64,000 nt of DNA from an uncultured Selenomonadales bacterium (GCA_946183785.1 CAMHCS010000010.1:1-64000), one strand, 5' to 3'. Shown: positions 7,019 through 15,582, counted from the stretch's first letter. Made by a program: numbers and translations. The notes: generated by a model from the sequence alone, not told the origin.

Positions 7019-8266
7019 TCACTCATAGAGCGGATATTTGTTGCAAAGCGCGGCGACTCGAGCGCGCGCCTTGTTACGGACGGTTTCGTCGCCAGGGTGA
7101 TCGAGGGTCATCGCGATGACGTCGGCGACCTCCTTCATGTCGTTCTCTTTGAATCCGCGCGTCGTCAACGCGGGCGAGCCGAGACGGATACCGCTGGTGA
7201 CAAACGGCGAAAGCGGTTCGAAGGGGATTGTGTTCTTATTCGCAGTGATGCCGACTTCGTCCAGAAGGTTTTGCGCTTCTTTGCCCGTCAGGTTCTTGCT
7301 GCGGAGATCGACGAGCATCAGGTGGTTGTCGGTACCTCCGGTGACGATGCGGAAGCCGTCCTTCATCAGCTCCTCAGCGAGCACCTTGGCGTTTTTCAGC
7401 ACCTGCTTCTGATATTCGACAAACTCCGGCGTCATCGCTTCACCGAGCGCAACGGCTTTCGCCGCGATGACGTGCATGAGCGGACCGCCCTGGATGCCGG
7501 GGAAGATCGCCTTATTGAACTTCTTGCCAAGCTCCTCGTTATTCGTCAAAATCAACCCGCCGCGCGGACCGCGAAGCGTCTTGTGCGTGGTGGTCGTAAC
7601 CACGTCGGCGTAGGGAACCGGGCTCGGGTGAAGCCCCGCCGCCACAAGGCCCGCGATATGCGCGATGTCCACCATCAGGTACGCGCCGACTTTTTTCGCA
7701 ATCGCGGCGAGGCGCGGGAAGTCGATAATCCGCGCGTAGGCGGAGGCGCCCGCGACGATCATCTTCGGCTTCGTATCCATCGCCTGCTTTTCCAGCGCGT
7801 CGTAGTCAATTGTCTCCGTTTCCTTCGACACTCCATAGGGAACGATCTTGAAATACATGCCGGACATATTGACCGGGCTGCCGTGGGTCAGGTGGCCGCC
7901 GTCCGTCAGGTTCATCCCCATGACCATGTCGCCGGGCGAAAGCAGCGCAAAGAACACTGCCATATTCGCCTGGGCGCCGGAGTGGGGCTGCACATTCGCA
8001 TAAGCCGCGCCAAAGACTTTTTTCGCGCGGTCGATCGCGATCTGCTCGATCACGTCGACGCACTCGCAGCCGCCGTAATAGCGCTTGCCCGGATAGCCTT
8101 CCGCGTACTTGTTCGTCAGGACGCTGCCCTGCGCCTCCATCACCGCGCGGCTCACGATATTTTCCGACGCGATCAGCTCCAGCTTGTTCCGCTGCCGTGA
8201 AAGCTCGCGGTCGATTGCCGCCTTCATCTCCGGATCCGTCACATACAAAGTGTCCATCAAGTTCAT
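7019..8266 (-). CDS. glyA: Serine hydroxymethyltransferase
   Basis: A 415-residue PLP enzyme. '[14 protein letters not shown]', '[16 protein letters not shown]' and the lysine-bearing '[14 protein letters not shown]' are the SHMT signatures. It interconverts serine plus THF with glycine plus methylene-THF, feeding one-carbon metabolism. The ATG at 8266 is preceded by GGAGAG (7 nt); an in-frame TTG 15 nt upstream would give a 420-residue form. It lies between rpiB and upp in a conserved Firmicutes order and is probably transcribed from the promoter at 8791-8819. Confidence 0.97.
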   Translation of the reverse strand: MNLMDTLYVTDPEMKAAIDRELSRQRNKLELIASENIVSRAVMEAQGSVLTNKYAEGYPGKRYYGGCECVDVIEQIAIDRAKKVFGAAYANVQPHSGAQANMAVFFALLSPGDMVMGMNLTDGGHLTHGSPVNMSGMYFKIVPYGVSKETETIDYDALEKQAMDTKPKMIVAGASAYARIIDFPRLAAIAKKVGAYLMVDIAHIAGLVAAGLHPSPVPYADVVTTTTHKTLRGPRGGLILTNNEELGKKFNKAIFPGIQGGPLMHVIAAKAVALGEAMTPEFVEYQKQVLKNAKVLAEELMKDGFRIVTGGTDNHLMLVDLRSKNLTGKEAQNLLDEVGITANKNTIPFEPLSPFVTSGIRLGSPALTTRGFKENDMKEVADVIAMTLDHPGDETVRNKARARVAALCNKYPLYE

Positions 8267-8304
8267 GCCGTTTCTCTCCAACCTTCCTAAATATATTATT
8301 TAAA

Positions 8305-8745
8305 TTATTTGTTTTCTAATGCCATAATTTTCCCGACACGCCGTGCATGACGTCCGCCCTCGAATTCCTGCGAGAAGAACGTCCTCACGATATCGCCCGC
8401 AAGCTCCGGCCCGAGAACGCGCCCCCCGAGGGCAAGCACGTTGGCATCGTTGTGCGCCCGCGCCATGCGCGCCGAATATGCTTCGCTGCAAAGCGCGCAT
8501 CGGATTCCGCTGATCTTGTTCGCGGCCATGGAAATGCCGATACCGGTGCCGCAAAGCACCACACCGCGCTCCGCCTCGCCAGAAACGACTTTCTCGCATA
8601 CCTTTTCAGCAATGTCGGGATAATCGACCGAATCCTCCGTATAGGCGCCGATATCGTCAACCTCCGTCCCAAGCTCCGCGAGCACTTTTTTGACGCTTTC
8701 TTTCAGCGCCAGCGCACCGTGATCGCAGCCAATCGCAATTTTCAT
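8305..8745 (-). CDS. rpiB: Ribose 5-phosphate isomerase B
   Basis: A 146-residue RpiB/LacAB-family protein: 'IAIGCDHGALALKE' at the N-terminus, 'GVVLCGTGIGISMAANK' with the active-site cysteine, and 'HNDANVLALGGRVLG'. It interconverts ribulose 5-phosphate and ribose 5-phosphate in the pentose phosphate pathway. The ATG at 8745 has GGAAGG about 10 nt upstream. It is the first gene after the promoter that overlaps the end of sua5, and is followed at 38 nt by glyA. Confidence 0.95.
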   Translation of the reverse strand: MKIAIGCDHGALALKESVKKVLAELGTEVDDIGAYTEDSVDYPDIAEKVCEKVVSGEAERGVVLCGTGIGISMAANKISGIRCALCSEAYSARMARAHNDANVLALGGRVLGPELAGDIVRTFFSQEFEGGRHARRVGKIMALENK

Positions 8746-8790
8746 TTCATTCCGCCTTCCTGCGAATTTTGAGTAAAAATCCGCCCCTCC

Positions 8791-8819
8791 ATTTTACTTC
8801 CCGGAAGACCTATCGTCAA
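8791..8819 (-). promoter_or_regulatory. Promoter for rpiB-glyA-upp
   Basis: Minus-strand TTGACG (8819-8814) and TAAAAT (8796-8791) with a 17-nt spacer. The -35 overlaps the last codons of sua5, so the three downstream genes can be transcribed independently of prmC-sua5. Confidence 0.6.
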
Positions 8820-9868
8820 TTATAAAAACGGATTCTTCCTCCAGCCGCTTTTTTCAGCCGGTTCATGATTGCAACGCCGAGCCCCGCTTCCCCGACAGCC
8901 TCGGCAAAAAGGATGTCCGCGTTTTTATCGTCGAAATAGCGGAGCGATTCGTAAAGATTCGCCGCCATGGTGGAAAGGTCGCCCGCACTGCCGGTAACGG
9001 CAATGTTCTCCAGCGGCACAAGACCTGCAATTTCTTCCGCCGTCTCCCGGCTGACGATGAGTCCGGGACGCTTGCCCTCCGCCGTCGCCTCGCGAACGGC
9101 GGCGCGAAACGCCTCGCCCATTTTCTCCCAGGGCGCGGCAATCAATGTCAGAGGCGCAAGCGGCGCGTAGTGAGTGTATTTCATGCCGGGGGCGCGGGGC
9201 GCTTCGCCCTCGCGCAAAACTGGCGGCGGCGCAAGCTCGCCGAGCACCTCGGTCAGCATCTCCCGCGTCACCGCGCCGGGGCGAAGAATCTCCGCACGCT
9301 CGCCGGTACAGTCCACGATGGTCGATTCCACGCCAAACCTACACGGGCCGCCGTCGAGAACCAGCGGGATTTTCCCGTCCATGTCGGCGAACACTGCCGT
9401 CGCCGTCGTCGGGCTGGGACGGCCGGAGCGGTTCGCACTGGGCGCGGCAATCGGCGCCCCCGCAGCGCGGATCAGCGCGCGGGCGACGTCGTTGTCCGGC
9501 ATGCGAATCCCGACCGTGGAAAGCCCGCCCGTGACGCTTGGCGGCACAGCGTCCCGCTTTGGCAGGATTACCGTGACAGGACCGGGGGCGAAGGCCGCCA
9601 ATACCCTCTCCGCCATTTCCGTGACCGTCGCCGCGCAGTCGATCATCGCGCGGTCGGCAACGTGCAGAATCAACGGATTGTCCGAAGGCCGTCCCTTCGC
9701 TTCGTAAATCTTCGCGCAGGCCTCCGCATCCAGTCCGTTCGCGCCGAGCCCATAGACAGTTTCCGTCGGAAACGCGACAAGCCCGCCGCTTCGGATAATC
9801 TCGCCCGCCTCAGCAAAAACCGCCGAGGATTCTTTTAGATCGGATATTATTTCAATTCTCGTCTGCAA
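8816..9868 (-). CDS. L-threonylcarbamoyladenylate synthase
   Basis: A ~350-residue Sua5/YwlC-type protein. The catalytic YrdC domain ('GGLVAFPTETVYGLGAN', 'KGRPSDNPLILHV', 'APSANRSGRPSPT') fills residues ~20-210 and the Sua5 C-terminal domain follows ('APGMKYTHYAPLAPL'). It makes threonylcarbamoyl-AMP from threonine, bicarbonate and ATP for the t6A37 modification of ANN-decoding tRNAs. The start is taken as TTG at 9868, with GGAAGG 10 nt upstream inside the end of prmC; TTG 9877 or GTG 9886, both overlapping prmC, are alternatives. Order prmC-sua5 is typical for Firmicutes. Confidence 0.95.
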   Translation of the reverse strand: MQTRIEIISDLKESSAVFAEAGEIIRSGGLVAFPTETVYGLGANGLDAEACAKIYEAKGRPSDNPLILHVADRAMIDCAATVTEMAERVLAAFAPGPVTVILPKRDAVPPSVTGGLSTVGIRMPDNDVARALIRAAGAPIAAPSANRSGRPSPTTATAVFADMDGKIPLVLDGGPCRFGVESTIVDCTGERAEILRPGAVTREMLTEVLGELAPPPVLREGEAPRAPGMKYTHYAPLAPLTLIAAPWEKMGEAFRAAVREATAEGKRPGLIVSRETAEEIAGLVPLENIAVTGSAGDLSTMAANLYESLRYFDDKNADILFAEAVGEAGLGVAIMNRLKKAAGGRIRFYN

Positions 9869-9873
9869 TTTCT

Positions 9874-10734
9874 TCAAGCCTTCCACAATACGACGACGCG
9901 CTCTTTGCCCGCAAGATCGCGGACAATTTCCGTCTTGCCAAAGCCGCCGCTCTTTGCCATTTCCGAAATCGCGCCTGCCTGCGTGTCGCCGCACTCCACT
10001 GCGAGGAATCCGCCGTCCTTCAAAAGCGCAGCGCTTTCGCGGACGAGCCGATGGTAAAAGTCGAGGCCATCAGGACCGCCGTCGAGGGCGATTTTCGGCT
10101 CGGCGCGCACTTCGCGGGGCAAGTTCTCAATCTCCGTGCTGGGGATATAGGGCGGATTCGACACGATTGCATCATACGTTCCGCCGGAAAGCGGCGCAAG
10201 CAAATCACCCTCGAAAAACTGTACGCGCTCCGAAAGCTCGAGCGTTTCCGTGTTTTGTTTCGCAATTTCCACCGCATCCGCTGAAATGTCCGTCGCCGCC
10301 ACCGACGTTTCCGGCAGATAATGCGCAAGAGCCAGAGCAATCGCGCCGCTGCCCGTGCAAATGTCGGCAATTCGCGGCGACTTTTTGCCCCGCAGCCGCT
10401 CAATGGCCGCCTCAACCAGCGTCTCCGTGTCCGGCTGTGGCACCAGCACAGCGGGCGTAACCTTGAACGTCAGGCCCATGAATTCCTTCTCGCCGCAAAT
10501 ATAGGCCACCGGTTCCCCTGCCGTTCGCCGCCTGACCAGTTCCCGATACCGCGCCAGTTCGTCCGAAGTCATAGGCTGATCAAAATACACATAAAGGTAG
10601 ATTCGTTTTTCACCCAAAAGATGCGAAAGCAGCACCTCGGCGTCGAGCCTCGGCGTTTCCGCGCCGTGACTGCCGAAGTACTGCTCGCTCCACTTCAATA
10701 TCGCACCGATGGTCCAGACCTGCCCGTCCGCCAT
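9874..10734 (-). CDS. prmC: Peptide chain release factor N5-glutamine methyltransferase
   Basis: A 286-residue HemK/PrmC protein. The N-terminal helical domain ('TPRLDAEVLLSHLLG') binds the release factor. The Rossmann methyltransferase domain has 'IADICTGSGAIALALA' (SAM site) and the substrate-glutamine motif 'NPPYIP'. It methylates the glutamine of the GGQ motif of RF1/RF2. The start is ATG 10734, 13 codons inside the longest frame, preceded by GAGGACGGGA. In most Firmicutes prmC directly follows prfA; here about 2.4 kb of accessory DNA separates them. Confidence 0.96.
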   Translation of the reverse strand: MADGQVWTIGAILKWSEQYFGSHGAETPRLDAEVLLSHLLGEKRIYLYVYFDQPMTSDELARYRELVRRRTAGEPVAYICGEKEFMGLTFKVTPAVLVPQPDTETLVEAAIERLRGKKSPRIADICTGSGAIALALAHYLPETSVAATDISADAVEIAKQNTETLELSERVQFFEGDLLAPLSGGTYDAIVSNPPYIPSTEIENLPREVRAEPKIALDGGPDGLDFYHRLVRESAALLKDGGFLAVECGDTQAGAISEMAKSGGFGKTEIVRDLAGKERVVVLWKA

Positions 10735-10776
10735 TCTATCCCGTCCTCGTTTACAACAAAATATAGCAGGCAATCC

Positions 10777-11163
10777 CTAAACGCTTTTCTGCTCCAAATA
10801 TTGCCTGACCTTCTCGTAAAACTCTTTAGCGTGCTCATATTGCATTTCTGCATCCGGCTTTGCCACTACATAAAAATCAGCGTAGTCGCTGTTATTCCGC
10901 AAAATAAACGCCTTGCCAACATAATCCGAATACTTTTCCTCAAAAATCCCGGTCTTGATATAGTGTTGGCGAAAATAGCTGATCACGGCAGAATGCTTTT
11001 TGAAGTCTATTTGCTTTTCGGCCAGCAAGCTGCGAATCGTGTGGAAAAAAGCATAATAGGAACGATTGATTGAATCTTTGAGATGTCCGGCCTCCATTTC
11101 AAGCTTGGCAGCCGCCAACCGTTCCTGTGCGGATTCCAGTCGATATTTCGCCAAATCAACCAA
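10777..11163 (-). CDS. HEPN-domain protein, partner of MNT nucleotidyltransferase
   Basis: A 128-residue all-helical protein: 'AKYRLESAQERLAAAK', 'INRSYYAFFHTIRSLL' and 'ILRNNSDYADFYVV' match the HEPN family. The start is a TTG at 11163 with GGAGGGG 7 nt upstream; it overlaps the stop of the nucleotidyltransferase gene by 8 nt, so the two are translationally coupled. HEPN-MNT pairs are usually toxin-antitoxin modules in which the HEPN protein is an RNase. The catalytic R-x4-6-H motif is not evident: the arginine is followed by 'NNSDYADF' with no histidine. RNase activity is therefore doubtful. Confidence 0.85.
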   Translation of the reverse strand: MVDLAKYRLESAQERLAAAKLEMEAGHLKDSINRSYYAFFHTIRSLLAEKQIDFKKHSAVISYFRQHYIKTGIFEEKYSDYVGKAFILRNNSDYADFYVVAKPDAEMQYEHAKEFYEKVRQYLEQKSV

Positions 11164-11494
11164 TGCGTTTCCCCTCCGTAAAAATGTTTCGGTAATAAGG
11201 AAGCTCGTCCCGATATTTTTGGAACTCATCCACAGGAATAACGGTCGGCGAAGTGACTATATCATATTCAAGATCCATTTTGACAGTATCGTTCCAAACC
11301 TCGTCCAGCTTGCGTTGCAAATTCCGCCGTTCGCCTTTGACGAGCGCTACGAAATCGAGATCGGAACTTTCGTCGTAATCGCCTCGGGCATAGGAGCCAT
11401 ACAAATAGATACCTTGAATATCACTGCCGTACACTCTTCTATAGCTGCCTGCGACGCGGCTGCATATAGCCTCTAAATTCGGCATAGCGTTCAT
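11156..11494 (-). CDS. MNT-type minimal nucleotidyltransferase
   Basis: A 112-residue protein of the pol-beta nucleotidyltransferase superfamily: 'GIYLYGSYARGDYDESSD' continues to 'LDF', giving the GS-x(n)-DxD catalytic motif. In characterised HEPN-MNT modules the MNT protein is an antitoxin that AMPylates the HEPN toxin. The ATG at 11494 has GGGGGAG 8 nt upstream. It is the first gene of the two-gene unit. The module sits between prfA and prmC, which are normally adjacent, so it was probably inserted. Confidence 0.9.
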   Translation of the reverse strand: MNAMPNLEAICSRVAGSYRRVYGSDIQGIYLYGSYARGDYDESSDLDFVALVKGERRNLQRKLDEVWNDTVKMDLEYDIVTSPTVIPVDEFQKYRDELPYYRNIFTEGKRIG

Positions 11495-11821
11495 AGGATT
11501 CTCTCCCCCTGTTAAGCAGCAAAAACTTCATCATTGTAATTTTATCATAGCACGCCGACGCCATGTTTGACAAGAAGCGGCTGGCGCTCACTGCGCAAAC
11601 GATGGAGCGCAAATGAAAAATCCGTTAGCCGTACATTAAAAATCTATTGGAAACGCAAAGATAATAACCCAAACGCTTACTCGCGCAAGGAATCTACAGA
11701 TTTTTCACTCGGCTTGACATGTCCATGGGGGGGGGTAAAATATGCGCATAGAAAGGACAATCTGAGGTGACGGAGGAGGAGTGAGGAACAGCCGTCCGAA
11801 AAATGAAACGGAGGAATGAAC
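11495..11821. other. Intergenic region with poly-G promoter
   Basis: This 327-base gap separates the divergent MNT and secreted-protein genes. It holds the promoter at 11714-11741 and a purine-rich leader with several AGGAGG-like runs before the start at 11822. The rest is AT-rich with no convincing gene. Confidence 0.6.
11714..11741 (+). promoter_or_regulatory. Promoter with nine-G tract in the spacer
   Basis: TTGACA (11714-11719) and TAAAAT (11736-11741) are separated by 16 nt, of which the last nine (11727-11735) are all G. The tract touches the -10. Slippage in such a run would change the -35/-10 spacing, the basis of phase-variable promoters in other bacteria. Confidence 0.65.
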
Positions 11822-12277
11822 ATGAAAAAAATCTTTTCCTTGTTGTTGCTGGTATGCGTGATGGCGACCGCGCAAGTATGCAGCGCCGATGTCAAATATC
11901 GGGCAAAAGTGGATAACAGTGGCGGTATTATGACCTATATCCTCGCGCACAATAATTTGACCGCCACAGGGAAGTATCTCATCAAAGACGAATTGGATAC
12001 CATCCTATATACGTTCGACTATGATAAGGCATCCAATATTTTCACCGTGTACAGGGAAGACGGTAGCTTAAATTCACGCCGCAAATTCGAAAACAAAGTT
12101 ACGATGTACAATCGGCAATACTATGAAGACGGTTCTGAATATGAAGAGTTTAACGGAACCTATCGCAAGGAAAACGACGGCATTTTTTGGAAGGTAGGGG
12201 AGGATCACTACCATTACATTCAGCCTTATTTTACGGATGGAGCCTTAATTTTCCTTGACCGGGGTGGCAATATCTAA
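11822..12277 (+). CDS. Secreted protein of unknown function
   Basis: A 151-residue protein with a clear signal peptide: 'MKKIFSLLLLVCVMATAQ' then 'VCSADV', with likely cleavage after CSA. The mature part is hydrophilic, rich in Tyr, Asp and Asn, with short beta-like repeats ('YTFDYDKASNIFTVYRED', 'YNRQYYEDGSEYEEFNGTY'). I do not recognise a family. The ATG at 11822 is preferred to one 6 nt upstream because GGAGG is 7 nt before it. It lies behind the poly-G promoter, so expression may be switchable. Codon use is more AT-rich than the flanking housekeeping genes. Confidence 0.75.
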   Translation: MKKIFSLLLLVCVMATAQVCSADVKYRAKVDNSGGIMTYILAHNNLTATGKYLIKDELDTILYTFDYDKASNIFTVYREDGSLNSRRKFENKVTMYNRQYYEDGSEYEEFNGTYRKENDGIFWKVGEDHYHYIQPYFTDGALIFLDRGGNI

Positions 12278-12408
12278 GAAATGCAATCATTGGATGTGCC
12301 TATATTGCTATCATAAAAAAGCTTATAGCCAAAACTTATGCATTATTACCATTGTTTACGGTCTGGGGCGCGGCATACGTCGCGCCCTTACCTATTGGAG
12401 GAGAGGGA

Positions 12409-12969
12409 ATGAACTATGTGGAAAATTTAATCTTCCCTTTGTTTGGATTTGGCGTTGGATTGAGCATTGGTTGTTTGATGGGTTTCCTTGCCGTATTCTT
12501 TTTCATGTCCGGAAGAAAATTGCATACGATAAAAATCTTATATTCATTTGATTGGTTGGAATATCTTTTGATTTTTGGAACACCCGTTGCAATCATTTTA
12601 TACCGCCAATATGATTCGAACTCAATCATCAATTTCCTAAAAATAATTCATAGCGGGTCTTTATGGCCTTTATGTTTATTGGTTATCGGATGTATTCTCT
12701 TAATTAGATGTTATTTCATAAAGGTTTATGAAGAGAATCCCTATGATCCTTCAATCCATGCAACATTACGTGCAGAAAAAGATGAATTCACTATTTGGGC
12801 AGGTATTGCATCGCTACTCGTGTTCGTACTCAAAGAGCCAGAATACCTTAGACCGGAGGAGCCAAAAAGTCTTTTAATCTTGAGTGCCTTTTATCTTCTG
12901 CTAATAATTTCTGTATACTACCGCCATTTAAGCCAAGCCATTTATATGCAAGAAGCAAAGGAAAAATGA
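12409..12969 (+). CDS. Multi-spanning membrane protein of unknown function
   Basis: A 186-residue hydrophobic protein with about five predicted membrane segments: 'LIFPLFGFGVGLSIGCLMG', 'YLLIFGTPVAIILY', 'SLWPLCLLVIGCILLIRC', 'WAGIASLLVFVL', 'LLILSAFYLLLIISVYY'. No family recognised. The start is ATG 12409 with GGAGGAG 6 nt upstream. A GGGCGCG/CGCGCCC hairpin (12365-12386) lies just before the ribosome site and could limit translation. The gene is distinctly AT-rich and ends at a strong terminator. It may be co-transcribed with the secreted protein 130 nt upstream. Confidence 0.75.
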   Translation: MNYVENLIFPLFGFGVGLSIGCLMGFLAVFFFMSGRKLHTIKILYSFDWLEYLLIFGTPVAIILYRQYDSNSIINFLKIIHSGSLWPLCLLVIGCILLIRCYFIKVYEENPYDPSIHATLRAEKDEFTIWAGIASLLVFVLKEPEYLRPEEPKSLLILSAFYLLLIISVYYRHLSQAIYMQEAKEK

Positions 12970-12980
12970 TTATTCTCACG

Positions 12981-13008
12981 AAAAAGCCCTCGCGTCGCGA
13001 GGGTTTTT
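12981..13008 (+). terminator. Intrinsic terminator
   Basis: CCCTCGC (12987-12993) and GCGAGGG (12997-13003) with a 3-nt loop, followed by TTTTT. It closes the 11822-12969 unit. Confidence 0.85.
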
Positions 13009-13095
13009 AATCTATATCTGTCCCCTATGGAAGGTGGCTAGCAAAGCGCGACAGATAAGTTTTTGATAGACCACAGGTAATACACGCGCTACGCT

Positions 13096-13148
13096 ACAGA
13101 ACCTCACCCACCGCCTTCGGCGGTCCCCCCTCCCCATAGGGGAGGGCT
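13096..13148. repeat. Intergenic palindromic repeat unit
   Basis: Two adjacent hairpins, CCGCC-TTC-GGCGG and CCTCCCC-AT-GGGGAGG, lie just past the prfA stop. This type of GC-rich double hairpin is a common dispersed intergenic repeat in Firmicutes. It may also stop transcription from prfA, though no T run follows. Confidence 0.5.
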
Positions 13149-13152
13149 TATA

Positions 13153-14223
13153 TTATTCCTGCGTCCGTTTCAGCTTCTCAGCCCTGTCCGCCGTAATCAG
13201 CGCGTCGAGAAGCTCGTCCAGTCCGCCGCCCAGCACCGATTCTAATTTGTGCAGCGTCAAGCCGATGCGGTGGTCGGTAACGCGGCCTTGCGGGAAATTG
13301 TAGGTACGGATGCGCTCGCTGCGGTCGCCGGAGCCGATCTGGCTCTTGCGGTCTGCCGCCTCCTCCGCCGCCTGCTGCTCCTGCGCCTGCTCCAAAATAC
13401 GCGCCCGAAGCACGCGCATGGCTTTTTCCTTGTTTTTCAGCTGGGATTTCTCATCCTGACACTGCACCACAATGCCCGTCGGCAAATGGGTGATGCGGAT
13501 GGCCGACTCGGTCTTGTTGACGTACTGGCCGCCGGCGCCGCCGGCCCGGTAGGTGTCGATTTTCAAATCCTCGTTTTTGATATCCACTTCCACATCATCG
13601 GCCTCCGGCAGCACCGCCACCGTTACCGCCGAAGTGTGAATACGGCCCTGGGACTCCGTGGCCGGAACGCGCTGCACGCGATGGGTGCCCCGCTCGTATT
13701 TCAGGCGGCTGAACGCACCCGCGCCATCGACCGAGAACGAGATTTCCTTAAATCCGCCAAGCTCCGTCGGACTGGAATCGAGTATCGAGACGCGCCAGCC
13801 CTGCCGCTCCGCATAGCGCGTATACATGCGAAAAAGATCCCCCGCGAAAAGCGCGGCCTCTTCGCCGCCGACGCCGCCGCGGATCTCAACGATGACGCTC
13901 TTTTCATCATTCGGGTCCCTCGGCAAAAGCAAAATCGGAAATTCTTTTTCCAGCGCCGCCTTTTCCTCCCGAAGGCCGGAAAGTTCCTCGGCGGCCAACG
14001 ATTTCAACTCCGCGTCGTCGGACTCCGCCAGCACCGCCTCGTCGTCTTCAATTTCCTTCGTCACACGCCGATAATCGCGCACCTTTTCCACAATCGGGGC
14101 AAGCTGCGAAAGCTCCCGATTCATTTTCTGCCATCGCTCGACGTCCGCCAGCACGTCGGGATCGCCAAGCAAAGATTCCAGTTCGCGATAATGATCCTCT
14201 ATCGCCAAAAGCTGTTCCAGCAC
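13153..14223 (-). CDS. prfA: Peptide chain release factor 1
   Basis: A 356-residue class I release factor. The peptidyl-tRNA hydrolysis motif is in '[12 protein letters not shown]', and '[18 protein letters not shown]' and '[20 protein letters not shown]' are standard RF signatures. RF1 recognises UAA and UAG. The start is a GTG at 14223 with GAGGTG upstream, its ribosome site overlapping the stop of the DUF1385 gene. Its methylating enzyme PrmC is encoded downstream but displaced by the inserted block 10777-12969. Confidence 0.97.
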   Translation of the reverse strand: MLEQLLAIEDHYRELESLLGDPDVLADVERWQKMNRELSQLAPIVEKVRDYRRVTKEIEDDEAVLAESDDAELKSLAAEELSGLREEKAALEKEFPILLLPRDPNDEKSVIVEIRGGVGGEEAALFAGDLFRMYTRYAERQGWRVSILDSSPTELGGFKEISFSVDGAGAFSRLKYERGTHRVQRVPATESQGRIHTSAVTVAVLPEADDVEVDIKNEDLKIDTYRAGGAGGQYVNKTESAIRITHLPTGIVVQCQDEKSQLKNKEKAMRVLRARILEQAQEQQAAEEAADRKSQIGSGDRSERIRTYNFPQGRVTDHRIGLTLHKLESVLGGGLDELLDALITADRAEKLKRTQE

Positions 14224-14232
14224 CTTCGCACC

Positions 14233-15180
14233 TCAACTTGTCATAATCGCCGCAGCCTCTTCGACAACCGGCTCTGTTTTCTGAGGCTCAGCGGCAAGTC
14301 CCATGCGCGCCCGCTCCTCCGCCGGCAGCACAGCCGCAAGCGACGCAATCGCCACCTCGACCATCTCGTCCTCCGGCGGATTTGTCGTCAGCCGTTGGAG
14401 CCAAAGGCCCGGCAGCGTCAAAAGCCGCACTGCGGAATTATGCGAACGCGCCGCGAGGCGAATGAACTCATAAGAAATTCCCGCCACTACAGGAAGCATC
14501 ATGACACGGCTTACGACCCTCGTCAACAGGTCGGGCCAGCCGAGAAATGCGAACACGAAAATGCTGACCAGCATCACGATCAATAGGAACGAAGTGCCGC
14601 AGCGCGGGTGGAACCGAGAGCACGCCTGCACACGTTCCACCGTCAGCGGACCGCCGCCCTCGTAAGCGTGAATCGTCTTATGCTCGGCGCCGTGGTACTG
14701 GAACACGCGGTAAATGCCATCCATGCGCGAAATCGCAAGCAAATAGCCGAGGAAAATCGTAAGCCGAAGCCCGCCTTCAGCCAGGTTTAGAAGCACAGGG
14801 GACTCCGTCAGCGTATGGAAAAACCGCGTCGCCCAGGTTGGGATCGCCACGAAAAGCACTGCCGCCAATGCGAAGGCAATCGCCATCGTCCCGGCAAGCT
14901 CCCCGTCGGAAAGCTGCTCATCCTCTTCTCCCGCCATCTTCGCAGAATAGGACAGCGAGCGAAGCCCCAACATCAACGACTCGCCTAAAGCAACAACGCC
15001 GCGCAAAAACGGCTTCTTAAAAATCGGGAAGCGGTCCGCGATCGAGTCCACGTCCCGAACCTCCGTCTCGATATGTCCGTCCGACACGCGCACCGCCGTC
15101 GCCACTTTTCCTGCGCCGCGCATCATCACACCTTCGAGCACTGCCTGCCCGCCTACCATCAACGGTTTTTTATCTTCCAA
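14233..15180 (-). CDS. DUF1385 membrane protein
   Basis: A 315-residue integral membrane protein of the DUF1385 family: 'GGQAVLEGVMMRG' near the N-terminus, 'YHGAEHKTIHAYEGG', 'CSRFHPRCGTSFLLIVML', with about four to five hydrophobic segments. The conserved His and Cys residues suggest metal or redox chemistry, but the function is unknown. It sits between rpmE and prfA as in many Firmicutes. The start is a TTG at 15180 with AAAGGAGG 8 nt upstream; an ATG at 15219 lacks a ribosome site and would add 13 residues of repeat-like DNA. Confidence 0.9.
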   Translation of the reverse strand: MEDKKPLMVGGQAVLEGVMMRGAGKVATAVRVSDGHIETEVRDVDSIADRFPIFKKPFLRGVVALGESLMLGLRSLSYSAKMAGEEDEQLSDGELAGTMAIAFALAAVLFVAIPTWATRFFHTLTESPVLLNLAEGGLRLTIFLGYLLAISRMDGIYRVFQYHGAEHKTIHAYEGGGPLTVERVQACSRFHPRCGTSFLLIVMLVSIFVFAFLGWPDLLTRVVSRVMMLPVVAGISYEFIRLAARSHNSAVRLLTLPGLWLQRLTTNPPEDEMVEVAIASLAAVLPAEERARMGLAAEPQKTEPVVEEAAAIMTS

Positions 15181-15189
15181 TCGCTCCGC

Positions 15190-15330
15190 CTCCTTTCTTG
15201 CCGGTCCTTTTCCCGCCATGCGGTGTCAGCCGACACTCGCCGCAACGATACTACGCCTTCGCGTCACGAAACATGCCGCTGGTATGTTTCGCCTCGTCTG
15301 ACGAAAAAAATCCTCGCCAAGTTTTTAAAA
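15190..15330. repeat. Probable degenerate relative of the 35400-35567 element
   Basis: Segments such as TGCCGGTCCTTTTCCCGCC (15197-15215) and ACGATACTACGCCTTCG (15245-15261) resemble in order and spacing the interior of the MITE at 35400-35567. The terminal repeats are not visible. It fills the gap between DUF1385 and rpmE. Confidence 0.35.
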
Positions 15331-15346
15331 TATAAGAAATAATGAC

Positions 15347-15373
15347 ACAAAAGGCAGGGCGCTTTGCCCTGCC
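15347..15373 (-). terminator. Intrinsic terminator after rpmE
   Basis: GGCAGGGC (15353-15360) and GCCCTGCC (15366-15373) form a stem; on the minus strand TTTTGT follows, just past the rpmE stop. Confidence 0.8.
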
Positions 15374-15381
15374 CCTTACTT

Positions 15382-15582
15382 TTAGTCTTTCTTGTAACGC
15401 TGCTTGAAACGCTCGATCCGGCCGCCTTTGGCCTGCCCGCGAAGACGCCCCGTAAAGAACGGGTGGCACTTCGAGCAGACGTCGACGCGAAGCTCCTGCT
15501 TCGTCGAGCCCGTTGTGAACTTGTTGCCGCAGCCGCAAGTCACCGTCGCCTCGAAATATTTGGGATGGATACCCTCTTTCAT
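15382..15582 (-). CDS. rpmE: 50S ribosomal protein L31
   Basis: A 66-residue L31. 'CGCGNKF' and '[11 protein letters not shown]' carry four cysteines, so it is the zinc-binding (C+) form. Zinc-free L31 paralogues are usually Zur-repressed, so this is probably the housekeeping copy. The ATG at 15582 has GAGGTG about 8 nt upstream. It is followed by a terminator, so DUF1385-prfA probably need read-through or their own promoter. Confidence 0.97.
   Translation of the reverse strand: MKEGIHPKYFEATVTCGCGNKFTTGSTKQELRVDVCSKCHPFFTGRLRGQAKGGRIERFKQRYKKD

Noticed and set aside
13010-13150. CRISPR-like or tandem repeats in the palindromic gap after prfA.
   Set aside because: There are only single hairpins without regularly spaced direct repeats. 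No CRISPR array was seen anywhere in the window.
15181-15219. ATG start at 15219 for the DUF1385 protein.
   Set aside because: It has no ribosome site, while TTG 15180 has AAAGGAGG at ideal spacing and fits the family length.
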